64,000 nt of DNA. It comes from Methylophilaceae bacterium. Its GTDB lineage: Bacteria > Pseudomonadota > Gammaproteobacteria > Burkholderiales > Methylophilaceae. The DNA lies in contig JAOKBJ010000005.1 in the NCBI GenBank assembly GCA_028244835.1, forward strand, positions 61,595-125,594, in the 5' to 3' direction. This document shows, in pieces, positions 55,387 to 61,370 of this stretch (the first letter of the stretch is position 1; each line of letters begins with the position of its first letter). Below the pieces are notes generated by a model. The model had not been told where the DNA came from, made no database searches, and saw only the letters and a program-made list of their open reading frames with translations. The translations under genes and the position numbers were made by a program.

Positions 55387-56086
55387 ATTAAGTGAGGGTG
55401 TCTATGTTAAGTCTAGTGGAACCACTGGATTACCAAAAAATATTTTTCGAACACCGGAAAATCTAAAGTATTGCAATATTGTTGCAATAGATTCTCAAAA
55501 AATTACAAAGAATTCTCGTATATACACTGTTTGCAAGATGGAGCATGCAGGTGGAATATTAGCTCAAACTTTGCCAGCTATAAGTATAGGTGCTGATGTT
55601 GTTGTTGAAGATTTTAATGTAAAAAGATTCATTAAAGAAATACATAAATATACTCATACCCATATAACTCCAAGGCAAGCTAAGATTATTATGAGTAGTA
55701 AAAATTTTGCTGAAATAAATTTATCTAATATATGGGTAACTTGTGGGAGTGATCGGATAGATTGGGAAGTGATAACAGCATTTGTAAATAAAGGTGCAAC
55801 TTTTATGGCAAATTGGGGAATGAGTGAAATTGGGCCATGTGCAATAAATACTGTTTTTTCAAATATAGACTATGTCAAAAATTATATTTCATTAGCACCA
55901 AGCAACTTAACTGTAATAGGTGAAAATTTTTATTGTGATTATCAAATATCTGAGTCAAACGAACTAATTGTTAAGGGGGATATATGTGTTTATGATGATT
56001 GGTTTTTTACTGGAGACTTAGTGATAAAAAAAAATAAACCAACATATGACAAAAGCTCTGTTCTTTATTATTTAGGCAGGAATTAA
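55346..56086 (+). CDS. Shortened AMP-binding (ANL superfamily) protein
   Basis: Only 246 residues, versus about 500 for normal adenylate-forming enzymes, yet the core motifs are in order: the P-loop SSGTTGLPKN (A3, about residues 23-32), NWGMSEIGPC (A5, about 156-165), FFTGDL (A7, about 221-226) and LGRN at the very end, where the hinge motif (GR-D) would continue. The N-terminal subdomain and the whole C-terminal lid with the catalytic lysine are missing. It could work with a partner, or bind a carboxylate or CoA without full catalysis. The start overlaps the preceding gene and is not certain. Confidence 0.7.
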   Translation: MMKRKNILENLKNKLSEGVYVKSSGTTGLPKNIFRTPENLKYCNIVAIDSQKITKNSRIYTVCKMEHAGGILAQTLPAISIGADVVVEDFNVKRFIKEIHKYTHTHITPRQAKIIMSSKNFAEINLSNIWVTCGSDRIDWEVITAFVNKGATFMANWGMSEIGPCAINTVFSNIDYVKNYISLAPSNLTVIGENFYCDYQISESNELIVKGDICVYDDWFFTGDLVIKKNKPTYDKSSVLYYLGRN

Positions 56087-56117
56087 TCTTTACAGTATAT
56101 TTCCTCTTACACTGCAT

Positions 56118-56146
56118 TTGCTCGCTTAATTATCTGGGGGTAAACT
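56118..56146 (+). promoter_or_regulatory. Start-cassette promoter, copy B
   Basis: TTGCTC (56118-56123), 17 nt, TAAACT (56141-56146), 6 nt, ATG. GGGGG precedes TAAACT. Nearly identical to copy A also within the spacer. Confidence 0.6.
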
Positions 56147-56152
56147 AATTTT

Positions 56153-56680
56153 ATGAAAAAACTACTCCTACTCAAAATATGTTTTACCTTATTCGTAACA
56201 ATTTTCTCAAGTGCTTATGCTAATGAATTTATGGAAAATTTAGAAGAAGTAAGAAAAAATAAAGATAATGCTACTTTTATATTTCCAGATACACTTAATG
56301 AATATATATCTAAAAATTCATCCTGGAACTCATCTGATAAAGCAGCACTTTCATATATAGCTTCTAGGTGTGGAATATTGAATAAAGTCATTTCACAGCG
56401 ATTTAAAAATAATGCTGCTGCCCAAGATGTTTATAATTTGTCATTAATGGATGCTGTTTTTTTTTCAAGAGCCTCATCAGATATTTATAAAACAAGATGT
56501 ATCAATTATGCCTGTATTAAAGAGAAAAAAATAATCGCTCAAGAAAGTGAAAAAAAATGGGGGTTAATATATGAAAAAGAGGTAGTAAAAAATATGGATA
56601 TTTATGGCAAGATAATTCATGGTGATATAAAAAGTGATTTATCAACTTGTACGATTAAAGTAAAGCCTATTTTAAAATAA
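56153..56680 (+). CDS. Small secreted protein, start-cassette family (B)
   Basis: Function not recognised. 175 residues with a signal peptide (about 1-23, ending SSAYA) that begins with the shared MKKLLLL leader. The mature part is mostly helical in appearance, with cysteines in ASRCGIL, TRCINYACI and STCTIK. SWNSSDKAALSYIASRCGIL recalls helical periplasmic or lipoprotein-like proteins of unknown role. It starts 66 nt after the AMP-binding gene and has its own promoter cassette. Confidence 0.72.
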   Translation: MKKLLLLKICFTLFVTIFSSAYANEFMENLEEVRKNKDNATFIFPDTLNEYISKNSSWNSSDKAALSYIASRCGILNKVISQRFKNNAAAQDVYNLSLMDAVFFSRASSDIYKTRCINYACIKEKKIIAQESEKKWGLIYEKEVVKNMDIYGKIIHGDIKSDLSTCTIKVKPILK

Positions 56681-56695
56681 CTAGGGAGATATATT

Positions 56696-56866
56696 ATGGA
56701 ATTGGTTTTGTGGTTAATACTTATTGCGATTGGTATTTTTGTTATGTTCACATATGTAACAAAAGCAGTTAAATTCATTAAGACAGATAAAATTCATGAC
56801 ACTGCAAGAGAAAAAAAATTAAGAGAAGGGCAATTGGAAGAAGGGCTAGATAGAAATAACAAGTAG
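56696..56866 (+). CDS. Small membrane protein with charged tail
   Basis: A 56-residue protein not previously listed by length filters. AGGGAG lies 7 nt before the ATG. One membrane helix (LVLWLILIAIGIFVMFTYV, about 3-21) is followed by a Lys/Glu-rich cytoplasmic helix (TAREKKLREGQLEEG). It starts 15 nt after gene B and is probably cotranscribed. Function unknown. Confidence 0.65.
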   Translation: MELVLWLILIAIGIFVMFTYVTKAVKFIKTDKIHDTAREKKLREGQLEEGLDRNNK

Positions 56867-57020
56867 CAAAAGTCAGTTTGTGTTCAACTTGATTCGAGAT
56901 TCTGGAAAATTAAGAGAGACTTTAGTAGAGAACAGAGTGTTTGAAAATCTTTGTTTTATATAGAAAGATTAGGGGCACTAGAAACTTTTATAGACTAACT
57001 TTAATTTTAAAATGTCGGAC

Positions 57021-57050
57021 ACTTCTTCCACCAAATTCTAAAATTCCTCT
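57021..57050. repeat. Imperfect copy of the tRNA-Ser 3' end and flank (att-like)
   Basis: ACTTCTTCCACCAAATTCT and the following ten bases match, with about three substitutions and two single-base gaps, the tRNA-Ser end plus its flank at 54013-54042 (ACCTCTTCCGCCATATTCT and onward). It is what a degenerate attachment-site duplicate would look like. Between the copies lie the structured RNA, the AlpA-like gene and four small genes. The rest of the gap 56867-57178 is AT-rich, with a second repeat (next entry). Confidence 0.5.
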
Positions 57051-57117
57051 AATTATAAAAAACTCATGATTTTGGCAATGTTTTATTTATTTATAAATTG
57101 CTAATATAATAAACGTA
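57041..57117. repeat. Dispersed repeat of about 77 bp, copy 1
   Basis: Matches 61181-61257 at roughly four positions in five. The core AACTCATGATTTTGGCAATG is identical, and both end in a TAATATAAT box. Copy 1 lies upstream of the pseudoazurin gene and could include its promoter. The two copies are in the same orientation and bracket 4.1 kb. Confidence 0.8.
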
Positions 57118-57178
57118 TTATATTAAGCCTGACTTCGAACTCACTTATTTGGCTAAAATTTTTAACTTAAGGAAATTT

Positions 57179-57628
57179 ATGAAAAAAATTAAATTATTAT
57201 CTCTATTATTTTTAATATCTTTATTTGGAAATGCATATTCCGCTGATCATGTTGTTAAAATGTTAAACAATGGCGAAGATGGCATGTTTGTATTTGATCC
57301 ACCTGCTTTAAAAATTAAGGTTGGGGATTCAGTTACTTGGGATGGTGATCCTTTTCATAATTCAGAATCAATTAAAAGAATGATGCCTGAAGGAGCAAAA
57401 TCATGGAATGGCAAACTAACAAAGAAAAAAGGTGAAAAGTCTATTACCGTCAAGTTTGACGTTGAGGGAGTTTATGGTTACAAATGCACTCCTCATGCAA
57501 TGTTAGGAATGGTTGGTTTAATAGCAGTAGGGGATTCCTTAACTAATCTTAAAGCGGCAAAAGAAGCAACACAGACTATTGCTGGTGGCAAGGCTAGATT
57601 TAAAAAATACTTTTCAGTTATAGAGTAA
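57179..57628 (+). CDS. Pseudoazurin (periplasmic blue copper protein)
   Basis: A signal peptide (about 1-22, ending NAYSA) is followed by a cupredoxin domain of about 125 residues. Type 1 copper ligands are visible: His in DPFHNSES, and Cys, His and Met in YGYKCTPHAMLGMVG. The ATG giving MKKIKLLSLLF is chosen, with AAGGA 6 nt before it; a longer upstream frame is unlikely. Pseudoazurins shuttle electrons in the periplasm. The neighbouring PQQ-type dehydrogenase is a possible donor, by inference. Confidence 0.9.
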   Translation: MKKIKLLSLLFLISLFGNAYSADHVVKMLNNGEDGMFVFDPPALKIKVGDSVTWDGDPFHNSESIKRMMPEGAKSWNGKLTKKKGEKSITVKFDVEGVYGYKCTPHAMLGMVGLIAVGDSLTNLKAAKEATQTIAGGKARFKKYFSVIE

Positions 57629-57653
57629 ATAATTTAAAGTAGTTTAAGATTAA

Positions 57654-57929
57654 ATGAAAATTTTTTTATTATTATTATTGTTGATTTCTATTCCTTTAAA
57701 GGCATATGCACTTAATTCTGATTTTTATGAGCCAAGCGTTACAAATGCTTATCAAGGAAGGTTGTTATATAATCCTGACAATGAAGATTACCCAATAGAT
57801 TTGATGAGAAAACTTTGTGAGCCTTATACAGGAATAGATACTGCTCAAATAAAATGCGAAAAGCAGGACCTGAAAAGCAGTATGGTTTGTAAATATAAAT
57901 GCAGTATGCATTGGTCAATAACTGAATAA
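57654..57929 (+). CDS. Small secreted cysteine-containing protein
   Basis: Function not recognised. 91 residues: a signal peptide (about 1-19) and a mature part with four cysteines (KLCEPY, IKCEKQ, VCKYKCSMHW). The C-terminal C-x-x-x-C-x-M-H-W could bind metal. It starts 25 nt after the pseudoazurin gene and may be cotranscribed, so a copper or electron-transfer link is possible but unproven. The leader DNA is different from the start-cassette family. Confidence 0.6.
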   Translation: MKIFLLLLLLISIPLKAYALNSDFYEPSVTNAYQGRLLYNPDNEDYPIDLMRKLCEPYTGIDTAQIKCEKQDLKSSMVCKYKCSMHWSITE

Positions 57930-58129
57930 CGTATACATATAGTTATTATTTTATATTAGAGATTTTCCTTAAATTTTCCCTGTATGCTATGTTTTTACAA
58001 TTTAATGTATACTAAATTTGTAAGCGTATATATATTTTTATAGATAAAAGTAGCAACTATTCAAAGTACTTTTCGAGATAGTTTTTATTTCCTTACATTT
58101 TAAAGTTAAAGCAATTACCTGACTTTATT

Positions 58130-58152
58130 TGATGAAAGATTTTTTTTCATCA
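58130..58152. promoter_or_regulatory. Hairpin in the leader of the sugar dehydrogenase gene
   Basis: TGATGAAA (58130-58137) and TTTCATCA (58145-58152) form an 8-bp stem, 48 nt before the ATG. A TATAAA follows at 58158. Role unknown: operator, mRNA stabiliser or terminator of the upstream unit. The remainder of the gap 57930-58129 is AT-rich, with repeated GTATA-type words, and nothing else was recognised. Confidence 0.4.
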
Positions 58153-58199
58153 GTGGCTATAAATATATATATATGATGTTAATAAATAGGAGAGTTTTT

Positions 58200-59513
58200 A
58201 TGAAAGTAATAAATAGGTTTAACTTGTTTTTTGTTGGCATAGTTTCTGCTATGTTAATGATAACAACTTCAAGCTTTGCGGAACATCATGGGTCAAAAGG
58301 AATGAAAGTTCCTAAAATTGGTTCAATGGTTGTTATGTCTGGTTTGGAAAATCCGTGGGACATGGCATTTACTGCTGATGGCTCTATGTTTTACACTGAA
58401 AAATGTAAAGGTCTTTCAGTAAAAACAGCATCTGGATCAACAAATGCTTTATACGGCATGAAGGGTTCCAAAGGCTATAAAAATGCTGGTAATGATCTAT
58501 TTTGTGAAGGTCAAGCTGGAATGTTGGGTGTAACATTAGATCCTAACTTCAAGAAGAATCGAGTACTTTATCTCTATTCTACTTCAACAAAATATCATGG
58601 TTCTGGCTGTAAAACTAACTTTGAAAAATGTGACGGTAATATTGTTATGAAATTCAAAGTAGCTAAGGATATGAAAAGTATTAGTGGTCGTACTGATATC
58701 GTTAAAGATATTCAATACAAACCATTCAAATCTAACCAACCATTTGGTGGGCCAGGTGCTCACAACGGTGGAAGAATGGCCTTCGGTCCTGATGGCTATT
58801 TATATGTTGGTACAGGAGACCGTCATAGAGGCGTATGTGGTCAAGACAATACATTACTATGCAGTGTAGTATTAAGAATTGATGGTAATGGTAAAGGTCA
58901 TTCAAAAAACAAGGTTAAAGGCGACAAACGTATTTACACATACGGTCACCGAAATGTTCAAGGTTTAAGTTTCCGTCCAAGCGATGGTCGACTATTTACT
59001 GCTGAGCATGGACCTTGGCACAACGACGAAATTACTGCATTAGTAAACGGTGGTAATGGTGGTTGGGATCCTAAAGAAAAAACTGCTGGAAGAGTTGCTT
59101 GTCCAGATCAGTATTGTGGTTATGAGCCGAATCAAATGGAAGGTATGACTCCTGCTGTTCGTGCTGCATACACTCCAATGAGTGATACTCGCTTTAAAGA
59201 TTTAATGCCTCCTGCATGGAACAACAATGGTTATTCTCAAGGAACCGGCTCTGCTGCTTTCCTTAAAGGTAAAAATTGGGGTATCTATGAAGGACGTTTA
59301 GCTACTGGAATCATGGGTATTGCTTTTGGTGGAACACCAGGTGGAATGCGTATTGATATAACAGATCTTGCTAAAGACGGTTTATCAGTTAAAAGCGTTA
59401 TCCATATGCCTGTTGGAGCATCAAAGAGATTTCGTGGTCTAGAAATGGGACCAGATAATGCTCTTTATGCAACTACTGACGAAGGTGAAATTTTTAAAAT
59501 TTCAGCTCAATAG
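58200..59513 (+). CDS. Exported PQQ-dependent sugar (glucose/sorbosone) dehydrogenase family protein
   Basis: A signal peptide (about 1-28, ending SSFA) precedes a six-bladed propeller of the soluble glucose/sorbosone dehydrogenase family. Seen: LENPWDMAFTADGSMFYTEK, GQAGMLGVTLDPNF, GAHNGGRMAFGPDGYLYVGTGD (catalytic-type His-Asn), YGHRNVQGLSFRPSDGRLF and AEHGPWHNDEI. The ATG with AGGAG 8 nt upstream is chosen. Codons are more GC-rich and regular than the neighbours, suggesting high expression. The substrate in this organism is unknown. PQQ made by the pqq operon would be its cofactor. Confidence 0.85.
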   Translation: MKVINRFNLFFVGIVSAMLMITTSSFAEHHGSKGMKVPKIGSMVVMSGLENPWDMAFTADGSMFYTEKCKGLSVKTASGSTNALYGMKGSKGYKNAGNDLFCEGQAGMLGVTLDPNFKKNRVLYLYSTSTKYHGSGCKTNFEKCDGNIVMKFKVAKDMKSISGRTDIVKDIQYKPFKSNQPFGGPGAHNGGRMAFGPDGYLYVGTGDRHRGVCGQDNTLLCSVVLRIDGNGKGHSKNKVKGDKRIYTYGHRNVQGLSFRPSDGRLFTAEHGPWHNDEITALVNGGNGGWDPKEKTAGRVACPDQYCGYEPNQMEGMTPAVRAAYTPMSDTRFKDLMPPAWNNNGYSQGTGSAAFLKGKNWGIYEGRLATGIMGIAFGGTPGGMRIDITDLAKDGLSVKSVIHMPVGASKRFRGLEMGPDNALYATTDEGEIFKISAQ

Positions 59514-59560
59514 TAGAAATATTTGCTTAGCGTAATAGCTTTGCAAGTATAAATATTTAA

Positions 59561-59594
59561 AACCCTCAGCAGGAAACTGGTGGGGGTTTTTTTT
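59561..59594 (+). terminator. Intrinsic terminator after the sugar dehydrogenase gene
   Basis: CCCTCAGCAG and CTGGTGGGGG pair with one mismatch and one G-T around a GAAA loop, followed by a run of eight T. Confidence 0.88.
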
Positions 59595-59628
59595 AATCTC
59601 AAAGTAGTAATTAAAAAAATCATCTCAT

Positions 59629-59657
59629 TTGCTCACTCACACATCTAACGTTAAACT
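59629..59657 (+). promoter_or_regulatory. Start-cassette promoter, copy C
   Basis: TTGCTC (59629-59634), 17 nt, TAAACT (59652-59657), here 9 nt before the ATG. The G-rich block seen in other copies is replaced by AACGT. Confidence 0.55.
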
Positions 59658-59666
59658 AAAAAAAAT

Positions 59667-59963
59667 ATGAAAAAACAATTCTTACTTTTATTCTTGATTC
59701 CATTTTTAGTAATTGCTAATGAATCTATAACCTTTGAAGTAAACCTAATGCCTCAGGGTTCAGATCGATACAATGTAATAATAAAAGGTAATATTTCATC
59801 GAGTCAAATAGACTTGAAGCAAGAGTTTAGAAAAAAAATTCATGAAATCTGTGGAACTCGTTTTGAAATAGAAAATACTGAATTGGGTAATATAGATCAG
59901 GATGGCTATAAAAAACTAACAATGTATGGAAGTTTTAAATGCTTTGTAAATAGTCAAATGTAA
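59667..59963 (+). CDS. Small secreted protein, start-cassette family (C)
   Basis: Function not recognised. 98 residues; signal peptide MKKQFLLLFLIPFLVIA (about 1-17). The mature part has two cysteines (HEICGTRF, SFKCFVN) and alternating polar/hydrophobic stretches that look like a beta-rich fold (RYNVIIKGNIS, KKLTMYGSF). The leader DNA is a diverged copy of the shared one (ATGAAAAAACAATTCTTACT). Confidence 0.68.
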   Translation: MKKQFLLLFLIPFLVIANESITFEVNLMPQGSDRYNVIIKGNISSSQIDLKQEFRKKIHEICGTRFEIENTELGNIDQDGYKKLTMYGSFKCFVNSQM

Positions 59964-59985
59964 TTAAAAATCATAATTCATTCAT

Positions 59986-60014
59986 TTGCTCACATAATTT
60001 CCTGAGGGTAAAAT
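59986..60014 (+). promoter_or_regulatory. Start-cassette promoter, copy D
   Basis: TTGCTC (59986-59991), 17 nt, TAAAAT (60009-60014), 6 nt, ATG. GAGGG precedes the -10 hexamer, as in copies A and B. Confidence 0.6.
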
Positions 60015-60020
60015 GGTCTT

Positions 60021-60278
60021 ATGAAAAAACTACTCCTACTTTTATTAATGATTCCTATGTTAGGTCATAGCAAAGAAATTTTTATTAATGACCAAGGCAT
60101 AAGTGTAGAATACTTCAAGCCATCCGTTTCATGTTTATATAATAAGGAAGCTTATGAAGGCTATTTAAATACTTGCTTAATTTTGCCTAATTTTGAAACA
60201 TGCGCACAAACAAAATATGAAATGTATGTTTGTGGTGACAACAATAAGGCCAAGCAATTAGAAGACAAATCAAATTGA
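60021..60278 (+). CDS. Small secreted protein, start-cassette family (D)
   Basis: Function not recognised. 85 residues; signal peptide MKKLLLLLLMIPMLGHS (about 1-17), with DNA identical to genes A and B over the first 20 nt. The mature part carries four cysteines (VSCLYN, NTCLIL, ETCAQT, YVCGDN), fitting two disulfides, and the segment VEYFKPSVSCLYNKEAYEGY. It recalls the cysteine-containing peptide at 57654 (DFYEPSV...YQGRLLYN) only loosely. Confidence 0.7.
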   Translation: MKKLLLLLLMIPMLGHSKEIFINDQGISVEYFKPSVSCLYNKEAYEGYLNTCLILPNFETCAQTKYEMYVCGDNNKAKQLEDKSN

Positions 60279-60330
60279 TTGTAGATATAAAAAAGTTGAT
60301 TTAATTGGGGGATGTAAATTATCTTTAATA

Positions 60331-60357
60331 TTGTCCGCTTAATCAGGGGGGTAAACT
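60331..60357 (+). promoter_or_regulatory. Start-cassette promoter, degenerate copy E
   Basis: TTGTCCGCTTAATCAGGGGG followed by TAAACT (60352-60357), matching copy B with a small deletion (spacer 15 nt). It lies 7 nt before the ATG of the next small gene. Confidence 0.45.
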
Positions 60358-60364
60358 TATTAAT

Positions 60365-60541
60365 ATGAATTCAGGTTTTCAAATAATAGGGCTATTGTTA
60401 GCTTTTGTAATGATAGTTTTTTTCTACCGTCATTCCATTCAAAATATCTTTGAAACACCAAAAGAATCATTTTGGTTATCTATCCCAATTTTTTTTATGG
60501 GTATCTTGTTTTATTTTTTTTTTAAATCAAAAGGTTTTTAA
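60365..60541 (+). CDS. Two-helix micro membrane protein
   Basis: A 58-residue protein with two hydrophobic helices (about 6-20 and 38-53) joined by a short polar hairpin (RHSIQNIFETPKES). It ends in Lys-Ser-Lys-Gly-Phe. It follows the E promoter cassette but does not carry the shared signal-peptide leader. Function unknown; the call rests on the promoter and on the intact hydrophobic pattern. Confidence 0.52.
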   Translation: MNSGFQIIGLLLAFVMIVFFYRHSIQNIFETPKESFWLSIPIFFMGILFYFFFKSKGF

Positions 60542-60600
60542 GTTCGAAATGTCATTCCGTAAGTAATATGTCACTTGTCTAGAATTTGTCCAGCACTCAT

Positions 60601-60628
60601 TTGCCTACTTAAATATATGGAGTAAGAT
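60601..60628 (+). promoter_or_regulatory. Start-cassette promoter, diverged copy F
   Basis: CATTTGCCTACTTAAATATA then TGGAG and TAAGAT (60623-60628); spacer 16 nt. It differs from A-D in that the next ATG is 27 nt on and has its own AGGA. Confidence 0.4.
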
Positions 60629-60655
60629 AAAAACTTCAAATATTAGGAAAATGAT

Positions 60656-60730
60656 ATGTATAAGCTATTAGTAGCATTGGCTCTTGTATTAACAGTTTTG
60701 GCTGCTATACCATGGCTTATAGATACATAA
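60656..60730 (+). CDS. Single-helix micropeptide
   Basis: A 24-residue peptide (YKLLVALALVLTVLAAIPWL core) with AGGA 7 nt before the ATG. It is one hydrophobic helix ending in Asp-Thr. It could be a small membrane peptide or a bare leader; function unknown. Confidence 0.42.
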   Translation: MYKLLVALALVLTVLAAIPWLIDT

Positions 60731-60764
60731 TTGAAACTTTAAACAATATAAGATAAGAATGTAT

Positions 60765-60962
60765 ATGAAAACAATAATCACTGGTTTCCATCAAGATAAA
60801 AATAAAGAATGGGTAGCAGATTTATCTTGTGGTCATACAAGGCATTTAAGATATAACTCTCCCTTTCACATAAGAGAGTGGGTTACATCCCCTCAAAGTA
60901 GAAACACCTATATCGGATTAGAATTAGAGTGTCGACTACTTTCTTATAAGGTATTAGATTGA
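60765..60962 (+). CDS. DUF3565-like small protein
   Basis: About 65 residues. Pattern TGFHQDKNKEWVADLSCGHTRHLRYNSPF and IREWVTSP ... GLELECR fits the DUF3565 family, with Cys-Gly-His and a downstream Cys that may bind metal. Function unknown. An ATG 6 nt upstream is an alternative start. Compact position between two micro membrane protein genes. Confidence 0.65.
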   Translation: MKTIITGFHQDKNKEWVADLSCGHTRHLRYNSPFHIREWVTSPQSRNTYIGLELECRLLSYKVLD

Positions 60963-60969
60963 TTAAGCT

Positions 60970-61143
60970 ATGAGAATAAAAAAAATTCTAGCGGTGACTC
61001 TTTGGGCTTTAATTGGTTTGGCAATTAATACTCAATTCGACCCAACCACAGTAATTGGAAGTGTAATGGGAAGTGCTTTTATCTTTATATGGATTGGTAT
61101 ACTAATTATTGGAATTTTTATCTGGTTTAAGCTGATAAAATGA
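60970..61143 (+). CDS. Small membrane protein with two helices
   Basis: Fifty-seven residues: basic N terminus (RIKKI), helix 1 (ILAVTLWALIGLAI), a short polar loop with TQFDPTTVIG, helix 2 (AFIFIWIGILIIGIFIWF) and a basic end. It starts 7 nt after the DUF3565-like gene. Function unknown. Confidence 0.55.
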   Translation: MRIKKILAVTLWALIGLAINTQFDPTTVIGSVMGSAFIFIWIGILIIGIFIWFKLIK

Positions 61144-61180
61144 CTAAAATTTAAATATGCCGCAAAACAAAAGTTTTTTA

Positions 61181-61257
61181 AATCGCCTCTAGTTAAAAAA
61201 AACTCATGATTTTGGCAATGTTTTTTTTTGTTTAAATTGGTTAATATAATTGCTGTA
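61181..61257. repeat. Dispersed repeat of about 77 bp, copy 2
   Basis: Same orientation and core (AACTCATGATTTTGGCAATG) as the copy at 57041-57117. It lies in the 227-nt gap before the flavin monooxygenase gene; the rest of that gap is AT-rich with no other element recognised. Confidence 0.8.
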
Positions 61258-61370
61258 CAAATTAATAATAAGTCAATTATGTGTATCATAACTAAATAGG
61301 AACTAAAAGTTTTTTTTAGAGTCATAACTAGTTGTCAACTACTATATAAATAAACTAAGTTGGTATTAAG

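Noticed and set aside
58020..58199. Possible riboswitch before the sugar dehydrogenase gene
   Set aside because: Only one simple hairpin was found; no conserved aptamer core could be recognised in this AT-rich leader.
54396..61143. Insertion sequence or prophage
   Set aside because: Apart from an AlpA-like gene there is no transposase, integrase, capsid, terminase or lysis gene, and no terminal inverted repeats were seen around the block.
61032..61325. Reverse-strand open frame of 97 codons
   Set aside because: It overlaps the forward small membrane protein gene and the 77-bp repeat, has no ribosome site, and its composition is that of an antisense shadow of AT-rich sequence.
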